Source: Xanthomonas arboricola
Lineage (GTDB): Bacteria > Pseudomonadota > Gammaproteobacteria > Xanthomonadales > Xanthomonadaceae
DNA: 61,196 nt
Reading direction: 5' to 3'
NCBI RefSeq assembly: GCF_003353015.1
Contig: NZ_QREM01000008.1
Span: forward strand, 419,163 to 480,358
The translations under genes were made by a program, and so were the position numbers. Positions 38,527 to 46,522 of the stretch are shown here, in pieces (within the stretch, counting starts at the first letter, position 1; each line of letters opens with the position of its first letter). The notes beneath the pieces were generated by a model. The model saw only the letters and a list, made by a program, of their open reading frames with translations, was not told where the DNA came from and did no database searches.

Positions 38527-39056
38527 GTACCCGCTTTCTCCTTCCCATTGTCGCCGTGCTCGGGCTCGCCGCCTGCGCCACCGCGCCCAAGCCGCTGCAG
38601 GGGCAGTTCCCCACGGTCAGCCCGAGCGATTCCACCGCCAGCGCCCAGGTCGGCACCTCGGTGCGCTGGGGCGGCAAGATCATTCAGACCACGCCGAGCC
38701 AGGGCCAGACCTGCTTCGAGCTGATCTCGCGCCCGCTCAATGCCAGCGGCCGTCCGGACCGTAACGCCGTGGACGCCAGCGATGGCCGCTTCCTGGCCTG
38801 CCGCTCGGGCTTCTACGACCCGGCCGTGTTCGAGCCGGGCCGCGAAGTGACCTTCATCGGCAAGATCGAAGGCTACGAAACCACCAAGATCGGCGAGTAC
38901 GACTACAAGCTGCCCAAGGTCAATGCCGACGTGGTCTACCTGTGGCCGGTCGTGCGCGAAGTGGACGTGGTGCCGGCCTACCCGTACGGCCCGTGGGGCG
39001 ACCCGTGGGGTCCGCGCTGGGGCGGTGGCTGGGGCTGGGGCCGCGGCTGGTGGTGA
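38523..39056 (+). CDS. Slp-family outer-membrane lipoprotein
   Basis: 177 aa. Lipoprotein signal MSTRFLLPIVAVLGLAACAT with lipobox LAAC. The mature domain resembles Slp (VRWGGKIIQTTPSQG; GREVTFIGKIEGYE), a starvation-induced lipoprotein family. The C-terminus is Gly/Trp/Pro-rich (WGRGWW). Its ATG overlaps the transglutaminase stop (ATGA), so it is the last gene of the operon. Confidence 0.9.
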   Translation: MSTRFLLPIVAVLGLAACATAPKPLQGQFPTVSPSDSTASAQVGTSVRWGGKIIQTTPSQGQTCFELISRPLNASGRPDRNAVDASDGRFLACRSGFYDPAVFEPGREVTFIGKIEGYETTKIGEYDYKLPKVNADVVYLWPVVREVDVVPAYPYGPWGDPWGPRWGGGWGWGRGWW

Positions 39057-39080
39057 CCGGCTGCTGAGTCAGTGACACGC

Positions 39081-39113
39081 AAAGACGCCGCTCCCAGGGA
39101 GCGGCGCCTTTGT
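39081..39113 (+). terminator. Terminator after slp (possibly bidirectional)
   Basis: Stem CGCCGCTCCC-A-GGGAGCGGCG followed by CCTTTG on the rightward strand. On the leftward strand the stem is followed by TCTTTG, so it may also end the HIT-gene transcript. Confidence 0.75.
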
Positions 39114-39163
39114 ATGCGACCGCTGCACGAACAGGCGCTGACGTGCCCGCACGCGCAATGAGG

Positions 39164-39514
39164 TCAGGGCGTGCCGAAACGTCCCAGCGGCGCGCCGGCC
39201 AGCAGATGCAGGTGGATATGGAACACGGTCTGGCCGGCATGCTCGCGACAGTTCATCACGATGCGATAGCCGTCCTGCGCCAGTCCCTGCGCGCGGGCGT
39301 ACGACGCTGCGGCAAGTGCGAGCTTGCCCACCAGCAACGCCTGCTCGGGCGGCACATCGTCCAGCGTGGGAATGGCGTGCTGCTTGGGAATGAACAGCAC
39401 ATGCACCGGCGCCTGCGGTGCGATGTCCTGAAAGCCCAGCACCTCGTCGTCTTCATAGACGATGCTGGCCGGGATTTCGCGACGAATGATCTTGCCGAAG
39501 ATGGTGTCGGACAT
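39164..39514 (-). CDS. HIT-family nucleotide hydrolase (HinT-like)
   Basis: 116 aa. The histidine triad HIHLHLLAG is near the C-terminus, and IFGKIIRREIPASIVYEDD is the usual start. HinT proteins hydrolyse AMP-lysine-type phosphoramidates. Last of the leftward dnaX-ybaB-recR-HIT series, separated from recR by foldback element E2. Confidence 0.95.
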   Translation of the reverse strand: MSDTIFGKIIRREIPASIVYEDDEVLGFQDIAPQAPVHVLFIPKQHAIPTLDDVPPEQALLVGKLALAAASYARAQGLAQDGYRIVMNCREHAGQTVFHIHLHLLAGAPLGRFGTP

Positions 39515-39515
39515 G

Positions 39516-39617
39516 GGAGGGGATTGGGGATTGGTCAGTGGGGATTGGCAAGAGCTTACCGCGCATGCCTCCGCTTTTCGCTCTTACCAATCCCCAATCC
39601 CGACTCCCCAATCACGG
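39516..39617. repeat. Foldback intergenic element, copy E2
   Basis: Left arm GGGATTGGGGATTGG... and right arm ...CCAATCCCCAATCCCGACTCC can fold into a long hairpin. It fills the recR-HIT gap almost to the base, leaving no other spacer. Confidence 0.8.
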
Positions 39618-39620
39618 CGC

Positions 39621-40214
39621 TCAAAGCACCTCACTGCGGGTACCAAAGGCATGCGACAAGGTGCCGCGATCCACGTACTCCAGCTCGCCGCCCAGCGGCA
39701 TGCCCTGCGCGAGCCGGCTCGGGCGCACCGCATGCTGGCGGGCCAGCTGCGCCAGGTAATGCGCGGTCGCCTCGCCTTCCACGGTGGCATTGGTGGCGAT
39801 GATCATTTCGGTGACTTCACCGGCGGCCAGACGCTCGCCGAGCCGGTCCAGCCCCAGCTCGCGCGGGCCGATGCCGTCCAGCGGCGACAGCCGGCCCTGC
39901 AGGATGAAGTACAGCCCGCGGTAGCCGGTGGCGTGTTCGATCGCCAGGCGATCGGCCGGCGATTCCACCACGCACAGCTGCTGCCGGTCGCGACTGCTGC
40001 TGGCACAGATCGCGCAGATCTCCGACTCGGTGAAGTCGCGGCATTGCACGCAATGGCCGACCTTCTCCACCGCATTGGCCAACGCGGCAGCCAGACGGCG
40101 CCCACCCTCGCGCTCGCGTTCGAGCACGTGGTAGGCCATGCGCTGCGCCGATTTCTGGCCCACACCCGGCAACACCCGGAAGGCCTCGATCAGTTGTTCG
40201 AGGAGAGAGGACAT
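39621..40214 (-). CDS. recR: Recombination protein RecR
   Basis: 197 aa. Helix-hairpin-helix [16 protein letters not shown], four-cysteine zinc finger ([17 protein letters not shown]) and TOPRIM domain ([14 protein letters not shown]) in the normal order. Acts with RecO and RecF to load RecA on gapped DNA. The dnaX-ybaB-recR order is widely conserved. Confidence 0.97.
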   Translation of the reverse strand: MSSLLEQLIEAFRVLPGVGQKSAQRMAYHVLEREREGGRRLAAALANAVEKVGHCVQCRDFTESEICAICASSSRDRQQLCVVESPADRLAIEHATGYRGLYFILQGRLSPLDGIGPRELGLDRLGERLAAGEVTEMIIATNATVEGEATAHYLAQLARQHAVRPSRLAQGMPLGGELEYVDRGTLSHAFGTRSEVL

Positions 40215-40216
40215 TG

Positions 40217-40315
40217 GATGGCCGGGATTGGGAATTGGAGATTCGGGATTGGCACATGCAGAAGCAAGATCCCGCTTCTAGCCAATCCCGAATCCCGACT
40301 CCCGAATCCCCTCGC
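40217..40315. repeat. Foldback intergenic element, copy E3
   Basis: GGGATTGGGAATTGGAGATTC on the left is complementary to the GAATCCCGACTCCCGAATCC region on the right, with GAAGCAAGATCCCGCTTC as an inner hairpin. It exactly fills the gap between ybaB and recR inside an operon. Confidence 0.8.
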
Positions 40316-40636
40316 TCAGAACGGCAACTTCATGCCCGGCGGCAGCTGCATGCCGGCGGTGGCCGAGCCCATGCGGTCCTTGGACTCGGCGTCGATCTTG
40401 TTGGAAGCATCGTTGAAGGCGGCGGCGATCAGGTCCTCGGCCATTTCCTGGTCGGAGAGGATGCTCGGGTCGATACGGACCTTGCGGCACTCCTTGGCGC
40501 CGGTCAGGGTCACGCTGACCATGCCGCCGCCGGCGGTGCCGGTGACTTCCAGCTTGGCCAGTTCTTCCTGGGCGCGCTGCAGGTTTTCCTGCATCTTCTG
40601 CGCCTGCTGCATCAATTGGGCAATGTTCCCACGCAT
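40316..40636 (-). CDS. Nucleoid-associated protein YbaB/EbfC
   Basis: 106 aa, starting [20 protein letters not shown]. Small dimeric DNA-binding protein encoded between dnaX and recR in most bacteria. Met-rich C-terminus ([13 protein letters not shown]) is typical. Starts six bases past the dnaX stop. Confidence 0.96.
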   Translation of the reverse strand: MRGNIAQLMQQAQKMQENLQRAQEELAKLEVTGTAGGGMVSVTLTGAKECRKVRIDPSILSDQEMAEDLIAAAFNDASNKIDAESKDRMGSATAGMQLPPGMKLPF

Positions 40637-40642
40637 GTGTCG

Positions 40643-42697
40643 TTACTCGTCGTAAGGGCGGATGGAATCGGGGACGACCCGCGCGCCTTGCTGCTGGATC
40701 AGCTGCTGCACATTCGGGTCGTTCATGAAGGCTGTTTCGGCCGCGCTCTGGCGCTCGCCTTTCTGGCGATTGGCCCGCTCGTGCAGGGTCTCGACATCGG
40801 CATTGCCGGTTTCGATGACGATGCGTGGCGTGTTTCCCAACTCGGGCGCGAGTGCCTGCGCAAGGTTGGCGATGGAACGTTCGGAATTGAGGTATTCGAA
40901 GCCCGGCGCCAGCGCCAGACGCAGCACGCCGTCGCGATGGCCGATGAAGGCGGCATTGGCAGCGAGCTGTCGCGAGGGGCCGTTCAGGCCACTGCGGGTG
41001 ACCAGCTCCAGCCACTGCTCGGCGTCGGCGATGCGGCCGTCGTCGAGCACGACCGACGAATCGGTTGCCGGCGCCGGTACGGAAGGTACGGCCGCAGATG
41101 GCATCGCCACGGGTGCAGCGGGTGCAGGCGCCACGGCGGCGGCTGGAACCGCCACGGCAGCTTCTGGGGCGACCACCGCAGGCAATGCCGCATCGGCTGC
41201 TGCGGGCGGCGACATTGCCGCCTCCGGCGCCTGCACGGGCGTCGCCGCAGCGACGGGTGCGGTGTTGGCGCGCACCGGCGCATCGTCCATCGCCCAGGGC
41301 GGCGTGTCGTCGTTGCGCGTCGAGGCCGCTGACGCAGATGCATCCGAAGACGCCGTCGGTGCAGGAAGCACGACAACCGGTGCAGGCGCTGCAGCAACCA
41401 CGGCGGCTGCGGGCGATGGCGTTGCCGGGCGAACCGCTTCTGCCGCGACGGGGGCGGGAGTGACGTCACCCGCGTCGACCTGCCTGGTCACCGCAGCGGA
41501 CGCAACCGCCGCAGATGGGGCCTGCGATGCGGCAACCTGCCCACCAGCCGGCACCGGACGTACACCGCCACCGGCATTCGCACCGCGCCCGTCGTCAGCG
41601 CCGCCAGCCGGCACCGCGGAAGCGGGACGGAACGCCAGCATGCGCAGCACCGCCATCTCGAACCCGGCGCGCGGACTCGGCGCCAGGTACAGATCGCGAC
41701 GGCCGTTGAGCGCCATCTGGTACCACAGCTGTACCACTTCCGGGCGCAGCTGCGCGGCATAGGCGGTCGGATCGATGCCATCGCCGACAAAGGCCACCGA
41801 CGGCACCAACTGCTGCACCTGGATGCGGTGCAAGGCCTCGGCCAGCGCCTCCAGCACGCCGCTCCAGTCGGGCGAGAATTCGGCCAGCGCCGCAACCACC
41901 TGCATCAGCCGCGCGCCGTCGCCATCGGCCAGCGACTGCAGCATCGCCCCGACCTGGGTGCGATCGACCGTGCCGAGCATGGTGCGCACCACGTCCTCGC
42001 GCAGTGCGCCGCCGGCATAGGCGATGGCCTGGTCGAGCAGCGACAGGCCATCGCGCAGCGAGCCGTCGGCGGCCTTGGACAGCTGCACGATCGCCGACGG
42101 ATCCGATTCGATCTGCTCGGCGGCCAGGATCCGGGTCATCTGGCCCTGGATCTGGTCCTCGTCCAGCCGCTTGAGGTTGAACTGCAGGCAGCGCGACAGC
42201 ACGGTCACCGGCAGCTTCTGCGGATCGGTGGTGGCCAGCAGGAACTTCACGTGCTCCGGCGGCTCTTCCAGCGTCTTCAGCAGCGCATTGAACGCCGCCT
42301 TGGAGAGCATGTGCACTTCGTCGATCAGATAGACCTTGAACTTGCCGCGCGAGGGCATGTACTGCGCGTTCTCGATCACCTCGCGCACATCGTCCACGCC
42401 GGTGTTGGACGCGGCGTCGATTTCCAGCAGGTCGATATAGCGGCCGGCGTCGATATCCAGGCAGGCCGGGCACTGGCCGCACGGATCGGCACTGGTGCCG
42501 GTCTCGCAGTTCAGCGACTTGGCGAAAATGCGCGCAATCGTGGTCTTGCCCACGCCGCGGGTGCCGGTGAACAAGAACGCGTGGTGCACCCGCCCACTGT
42601 CGAGCGCGTTACTGAGCGCGCGGACCACGTGTTCCTGGCCTACGAGTTCGGCAAAACGCTTCGGGCGCCACTTGCGGGCAAGAACGAGATAAGACAT
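40643..42697 (-). CDS. dnaX: DNA polymerase III subunit tau/gamma (DnaX)
   Basis: 684 aa from the ATG at 42697 (MSYLVLARKWRPKRFAELVG). Clamp-loader ATPase: Walker A GTRGVGKTT (about residue 45), zinc module CETGTSADPCGQCPAC, Walker B VYLIDEVHML and the SRC sensor. An Ala/Pro/Val-rich linker occupies roughly residues 380-560, followed by the tau-specific C-terminal domain. I see no A-rich slippery heptamer in the linker, so there is no sign of an E. coli-style frameshift to gamma. Confidence 0.96.
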   Translation of the reverse strand: MSYLVLARKWRPKRFAELVGQEHVVRALSNALDSGRVHHAFLFTGTRGVGKTTIARIFAKSLNCETGTSADPCGQCPACLDIDAGRYIDLLEIDAASNTGVDDVREVIENAQYMPSRGKFKVYLIDEVHMLSKAAFNALLKTLEEPPEHVKFLLATTDPQKLPVTVLSRCLQFNLKRLDEDQIQGQMTRILAAEQIESDPSAIVQLSKAADGSLRDGLSLLDQAIAYAGGALREDVVRTMLGTVDRTQVGAMLQSLADGDGARLMQVVAALAEFSPDWSGVLEALAEALHRIQVQQLVPSVAFVGDGIDPTAYAAQLRPEVVQLWYQMALNGRRDLYLAPSPRAGFEMAVLRMLAFRPASAVPAGGADDGRGANAGGGVRPVPAGGQVAASQAPSAAVASAAVTRQVDAGDVTPAPVAAEAVRPATPSPAAAVVAAAPAPVVVLPAPTASSDASASAASTRNDDTPPWAMDDAPVRANTAPVAAATPVQAPEAAMSPPAAADAALPAVVAPEAAVAVPAAAVAPAPAAPVAMPSAAVPSVPAPATDSSVVLDDGRIADAEQWLELVTRSGLNGPSRQLAANAAFIGHRDGVLRLALAPGFEYLNSERSIANLAQALAPELGNTPRIVIETGNADVETLHERANRQKGERQSAAETAFMNDPNVQQLIQQQGARVVPDSIRPYDE

Positions 42698-42866
42698 CGG
42701 GCAACCAGCTTCCTCTGAACCGATATTGTGCCACGGCGCGTCAAGTGGATCGTTCAGCGGCCGTCGTGCCCACCGTCTCCACGACCGGCGGGCCGCCGTG
42801 GAGCCGTTGAAGACCGGCCAGGCAGCCACATTGGCAACGCCATCCTGTCCTGACGGATCACTTACC

Positions 42867-42895
42867 TTGTTAATGGCGCCCGCGACGGCTAGAAT
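42867..42895 (+). promoter_or_regulatory. Sigma-70 promoter of tRNA-Ser
   Basis: TTGTTA (42867-42872), 17-base spacer, TAGAAT (42890-42895). The start would be near 42902, about 30 bases before the mature tRNA. Confidence 0.8.
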
Positions 42896-42932
42896 CCCGC
42901 TCCTGCCGACGACCCGGTCGCACGGCAGGTAC

Positions 42933-43025
42933 GGAGAGGTGTCCGAGTGGTTGAAGGAGCACGCCTGGAAAGTGTGTAAGCGTCTAAACCGCGCTTCGGG
43001 GGTTCGAATCCCCCTCTCTCCGCCA
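42933..43025 (+). tRNA. tRNA-Ser (GGA)
   Basis: 93 nt with encoded CCA and the long variable arm of class II tRNAs. Acceptor GGAGAGG pairs with TCTCTCC (one G-U); the anticodon stem CACGC/GTGTG encloses CTGGAAA, anticodon GGA. The integrase gene starts 85 bp downstream, marking this as an island insertion site. Confidence 0.95.
43007..43025 (+). other. Probable attL at the tRNA-Ser 3' end
   Basis: Tyrosine recombinases beside tRNA genes normally recombine in the T-arm/3' end. I looked for a second copy of this end (GGTTCGAATCCCCCTCTCTC) in the rest of the window and found none, so attR must lie beyond 61196. Core limits are inferred. Confidence 0.45.
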
Positions 43026-43033
43026 GAATACGC

Positions 43034-43060
43034 AAACCCCTGAGAAATCAGGGGTTTTTT
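43034..43060 (+). terminator. Rho-independent terminator of tRNA-Ser
   Basis: AACCCCTGA-GAAA-TCAGGGGTT followed by a T run, nine bases past the CCA end. Confidence 0.93.
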
Positions 43061-43110
43061 GTTAGCGTAAAAACTGGCTACAGCTGCGCAAGTCGGAACA
43101 CACGACGCCC

Positions 43111-44619
43111 ATGCGCATTCCTCATCATCTCGTTCGAGCCCCCTCCGGCCTCTGGTCGTATCGACAGCGTGTGCCTGTCGATTTGCAGCCCGTCGTGGGT
43201 CGCCAAACCTTCAAACGCACCCTCCACACTTACGACATGCGGGAGGCCCGACTGCGCGCGCTGACCCTTGCTGCCCGGTATGCTCAGGTCTTCACTGTGT
43301 TGAGGGACCGACGCATGCAAAGCCAAGACGACGACTTGGACGCGCTTCTGGCGCGCCTGACCGGCACCGAACGCCCACAGGAGTTGACGCTGAATCGGAC
43401 GCGCTCGGCGGATGGGTCGATCACCGAGCAATGGCAGATCGACAGCCCAGAGGACGTCACGCTTTACCAGCAACTCATGGCGCTCACGGCGCCTCAGCCC
43501 AGCGCCTTGGGGGAGCTGATTCATCAGCACGTGCCGCCCCTCCCGACGCCACGGCGGACGACGAAGCCCGCCATCGAATCAATCACGCTCGGGAAGGCCC
43601 GAGACGCCTGGCTGAACAGCCTCAAGGGCAGCACCTTGCCCAAGACCTGGACCATCAAGCGGACCGCCATCGAGCTGTTGACCAGCTTCCTGGGCGAGAA
43701 GACCAAGCTACACACGATCACCCGCTCAGACCTGGCGCGTTGGTATCAGGACATGCGAGAGAAGGGAGCCTCTACACCCACGCTCACCAACAAGCAGTCC
43801 TACATCGGCGGCAAGGGCGGGTTCTTCGAATGGGCCCAAGCCTCCGGCCACTACCCTCGGGGCGACAACCCTGCGTCCGGGCACGTGAGCTACTCCACCA
43901 GGGAGAAGCGAGCCAGGCGGAAGTTTGGCTTCAAGGCTTACGACGCCCACCAGGTCCAGGCCTTGTTTGCGCCTGCGGCCTTTGAGCCCCTGCCCCTGTC
44001 CGCGCGATGGGCCTCCCTCATTGGTCTGTATACCGGCGCCCGTGCTTCGGAGGTCGGCCAACTCCTGACCGCCGATGTGGTGGAGGACGGCGGTATCCCT
44101 TGCATCCAGATTTCAGATGAGGGAGAGCATCAGAAGGTAAAGACGGACGTGAGCTTGAGGACGGTGCCTATCCATCCCGACCTGCTGGCCCTTGGTTTCC
44201 TGGACTGGGTCCAGCAGGCGCGAGACCAAGGTCAGGAGCGCTTGTTCCCGGCGGCCAAAGCCGATGCCAAGAACGGCCAGGGGAACTGGATCTCCAAAGC
44301 CTTCAGCCGGCACCTGACCGAGGTGGGCAAGAACTGGCCCACGGCCAAGCGCGGCTTCCACTCGCTCCGCAAAACCCTGATCCAAGAGCTGCAGGGCGCG
44401 GGCGTGGTGTCCGAGCTCCGGGCTCAGTTAGTCGGCCACGAGTTGGACGACGAGCACCACGTGACCTACAGCCGAGCCTTTACCCCCAAGGAGAAGCTGG
44501 ACGGACTCCGGGGTGTGTCGCCGGGGCTAGCCGTGCTTGCTTATGGGCTAAATATATCGGCCCTTCGCGCTCTGATGGCCCCGCAGTCCAGCTCCTCAAA
44601 GCAACGAAAGGCTGGTTGA
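43111..44619 (+). CDS. Tyrosine recombinase / island integrase
   Basis: 502 aa. C-terminal catalytic domain with Arg in GLYTGARASEVGQL (about residue 307), HSLRKT (His-x-x-Arg, about 416), GHE (about 443) and the nucleophile Tyr in HVTYSRAF (about 452). The N-terminal 150 residues resemble phage-type integrases with a DUF6538-like start (IPHHLVRAPSGLWSYRQRVP). It lies 85 bp after tRNA-Ser and presumably recombines there. Its stop overlaps a 39-codon frame by one base (TGATG). Confidence 0.94.
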   Translation: MRIPHHLVRAPSGLWSYRQRVPVDLQPVVGRQTFKRTLHTYDMREARLRALTLAARYAQVFTVLRDRRMQSQDDDLDALLARLTGTERPQELTLNRTRSADGSITEQWQIDSPEDVTLYQQLMALTAPQPSALGELIHQHVPPLPTPRRTTKPAIESITLGKARDAWLNSLKGSTLPKTWTIKRTAIELLTSFLGEKTKLHTITRSDLARWYQDMREKGASTPTLTNKQSYIGGKGGFFEWAQASGHYPRGDNPASGHVSYSTREKRARRKFGFKAYDAHQVQALFAPAAFEPLPLSARWASLIGLYTGARASEVGQLLTADVVEDGGIPCIQISDEGEHQKVKTDVSLRTVPIHPDLLALGFLDWVQQARDQGQERLFPAAKADAKNGQGNWISKAFSRHLTEVGKNWPTAKRGFHSLRKTLIQELQGAGVVSELRAQLVGHELDDEHHVTYSRAFTPKEKLDGLRGVSPGLAVLAYGLNISALRALMAPQSSSSKQRKAG

Positions 44620-44738
44620 TGAGCATTGCTCCGCACGAGGCACGTGTGGCCATTCTTCTGGACTGCAATATCGTCAACCCGAAGATCATGGGGCGCACCC
44701 TTCTCATGGGCGCATATATCAGCCGCATGGTCGTATAA
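44619..44738 (+). CDS. 39-aa microprotein coupled to the integrase (tentative)
   Basis: ATG at 44619 overlaps the integrase stop as TGATG; the frame reads MSIAPHEARVAILLDCNIVN and ends VV at a TAA. The overlap suggests translational coupling, and by position it could be a small excision or regulatory factor, but no helix-turn-helix is evident. It may be a chance frame. Confidence 0.3.
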   Translation: MSIAPHEARVAILLDCNIVNPKIMGRTLLMGAYISRMVV

Positions 44739-44800
44739 ACTCAGGCCAACTTAGAGACTATCCGAGCTCGAGCTGGCTTCGGGTTCGCAGGACTAAACCA

Positions 44801-45541
44801 ATGGACCGGGACACGACGTTCAAAGATCACCACCTCTGGGAGCTGCAGCGTCGAGACGCCCTGAATAATAGCCTTTCGCTTCCCGTAGGCATCCTAACTG
44901 TTGTGGCTGGCGGTGCCCTTACGATGGCAAGGTCGGTAGACATCGAACATCCAGCGTCCAAGCTCGGCCTTTCTATTGCCCTGGCTGTAACGGCAGTGCT
45001 GCTGCTCTGCAATCTGTTCTGCCTTGCCAAGTCCCTAGTCCGTTACAAATACTCCCATGCCCCGGACATGCTTGAATGGCTGGGCGACCGTGAGCATTTC
45101 GAGCATGAGTATAGGGAGAAGTGGCGGGGGCTTGGCATCACAAAATCAAGAGCCGAACAGGAGGCGCGGCGCGAGTTCTACTACCATCTTGACCAGACCT
45201 ACGCGAAATCCGCGTCGAATAACTCAATCCAAAATAAGAAGAAGGCCGAGTGGATCGCGCTTGGGCACAGATTCCTTATCGCCAGCGTTGGCTCCCTCAT
45301 GCTCGCTGGAGTATTTTTCAGCCTTTCCCCAACAAAGCCGGCGGATGACGTCGCACCAAAATCGCTAAAGGACGCTAAGAAAGTGATTACCCCCAGCAAA
45401 CCTGAGAAGCCCGCCAATAGCCCTGCATCGTTGCCATCTACGACAGCCAAGGACATCAAACGCCCACCAGTCCGAGACCCGATGGTCATCAATGAGAAAT
45501 TTCCGCAGAAGGATCACGATTTTGGACTTGATGATCTATGA
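44801..45541 (+). CDS. Membrane protein of unknown function (2TM + soluble + 1TM)
   Basis: 246 aa. Two N-terminal helices (LPVGILTVVAGGALTMA; LSIALAVTAVLLLCNLF), then about 80 charged residues (HFEHEYREKWRGLG; REFYYHLDQTYAKSASNN), a third helix (FLIASVGSLMLAGVFFSL) and a Lys/Pro-rich tail of about 70 residues. No family is recognised with confidence; the layout recalls the SLATT-type membrane effectors found in defence loci. Overlaps the next gene by four bases. Confidence 0.72.
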   Translation: MDRDTTFKDHHLWELQRRDALNNSLSLPVGILTVVAGGALTMARSVDIEHPASKLGLSIALAVTAVLLLCNLFCLAKSLVRYKYSHAPDMLEWLGDREHFEHEYREKWRGLGITKSRAEQEARREFYYHLDQTYAKSASNNSIQNKKKAEWIALGHRFLIASVGSLMLAGVFFSLSPTKPADDVAPKSLKDAKKVITPSKPEKPANSPASLPSTTAKDIKRPPVRDPMVINEKFPQKDHDFGLDDL

Positions 45542-45693
45542 GCAATAAGCCTCCCAGCCAACCGCCGCCGCCGAAGCCAGCACCTCAGCAGCGACCGGCT
45601 ACGCAGCAGACCCAGATTGTCCGGCCACCAACAAGGGAACCAATCCATGTGTTCGATAGCGTGCCACCAGGGATGAAGAAGGGGCGCCCTTGA
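45538..45693 (+). CDS. Proline-rich 51-aa microprotein
   Basis: Begins at an ATG overlapping the stop of the membrane protein (ATGA). Reads MSNKPPSQPPPPKPAPQQRP, a Pro/Gln-rich stretch, and ends HVFDSVPPGMKKGRP. Tight coupling implies joint production with the membrane protein, whose own tail is also Pro/Lys-rich. Too short for a family assignment. Confidence 0.6.
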   Translation: MSNKPPSQPPPPKPAPQQRPATQQTQIVRPPTREPIHVFDSVPPGMKKGRP

Positions 45694-46130
45694 AAGGCAC
45701 CTCTGGGTTCTTTTGAGGGGTAACTTACGGAGCCGAATTCGGCTTACGAGGAAGCCCGAGCCTGGAGACGCGCCGAGCAAAACAAAAGCCCCATTCCACT
45801 GCCCAAACGGCATCCAAGATTCTTGGTCGAAGCCATGACCCTGCTGACCACGCAACGGGAGGAGGCCGGCGGCTGGTTGGTATCGCGAACAAACCGGAGC
45901 TCACCGACCCGGCTGAACTGCTTCCCTTGCTCTGCCTAAGTTGCGTGCCTGCCCCCCTGCGCTAAAGACGAGAAGCCAGGTCGAATTCGCAACACCTCTA
46001 GTCGTCAAATGACATAGCAGCTATCGAATTTTTGCCCGTATTCAATTTTGTGAAGCAAGGCTCGAAGCGAGCTCTTGCGCAAATGGCGATTCTTGGTTGG
46101 ATAAGGACTTCCCCACACGCAGGAGTTTTC
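45694..46130. other. Gap, possibly decayed coding sequence
   Basis: No complete gene. One rightward frame stays open at 45724-45942 (including PIPLPKRHPRFLVEAM and TLLTTQREEAGGWLV) but lacks a start and RBS; it could be the remains of a gene. The part next to the 46131 gene probably holds its promoter. Confidence 0.4.
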
Positions 46131-46472
46131 ATGACCACCCATCCCCAACAACTCGAAATTGCCGGCCACTTGCTCGCCGGGCTGATGAGTCAAACGCTCT
46201 CTGACGAGCCGCTGGTGCGCCAACGGAATGTTTGCAATGCCTGGGCGTCCGCCGGCGAACTGATTGTCTACAGCCAGAAGAAGCCGCCAGGTGGGAGCGC
46301 CGCCGCCCAATCCTTGGAGCATGCCCCTCCCCAGCCATCCCAGGCCGTGCGCACGCGGGAGGCCGTCATCGTTCGGGAGCTCCCATCGATAGACGAATGG
46401 CGCGTAGGCCGGACGCCCAAAGACACACAGCTGGATCCAGTGCGCAATAAAAAGCGCCCGACACTGCACTGA
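46131..46472 (+). CDS. Hypothetical protein, 113 aa
   Basis: Starts at the ATG at 46131, with AGGAG six bases upstream. First 50 residues form a probable helical domain (QQLEIAGHLLAGLMSQTL); the rest is Pro/Arg-rich and probably disordered. No family recognised. Convergent with the relaxase gene, with which it shares a terminator region; possibly an accessory gene of the island. Confidence 0.6.
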   Translation: MTTHPQQLEIAGHLLAGLMSQTLSDEPLVRQRNVCNAWASAGELIVYSQKKPPGGSAAAQSLEHAPPQPSQAVRTREAVIVRELPSIDEWRVGRTPKDTQLDPVRNKKRPTLH

Positions 46473-46495
46473 TTCGCAAGGCGCAGCAAAGATTG

Positions 46496-46518
46496 AGCCC
46501 CGCATTGCGGGGCTTTTT
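46496..46518 (+). terminator. Rho-independent terminator
   Basis: AGCCCCGCATTGCGGGGCT followed by TTTTGG on the rightward strand, ending the 46131 gene. No T run on the other strand. Confidence 0.85.
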
Positions 46519-46522
46519 GGTT

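Noticed and set aside
39516..40315. Foldback elements E2 and E3 as simple terminators
   Set aside because: Arms are long and imperfect, with no T run, and they lie inside an operon; they fit repeat elements better.
40643..42697. Programmed frameshift in dnaX producing gamma
   Set aside because: No A-rich slippery heptamer is visible in the linker region.
45724..45942. Open frame of about 72 codons after the microprotein
   Set aside because: It lacks an early start codon and RBS; possibly a gene remnant but not supportable as a CDS.
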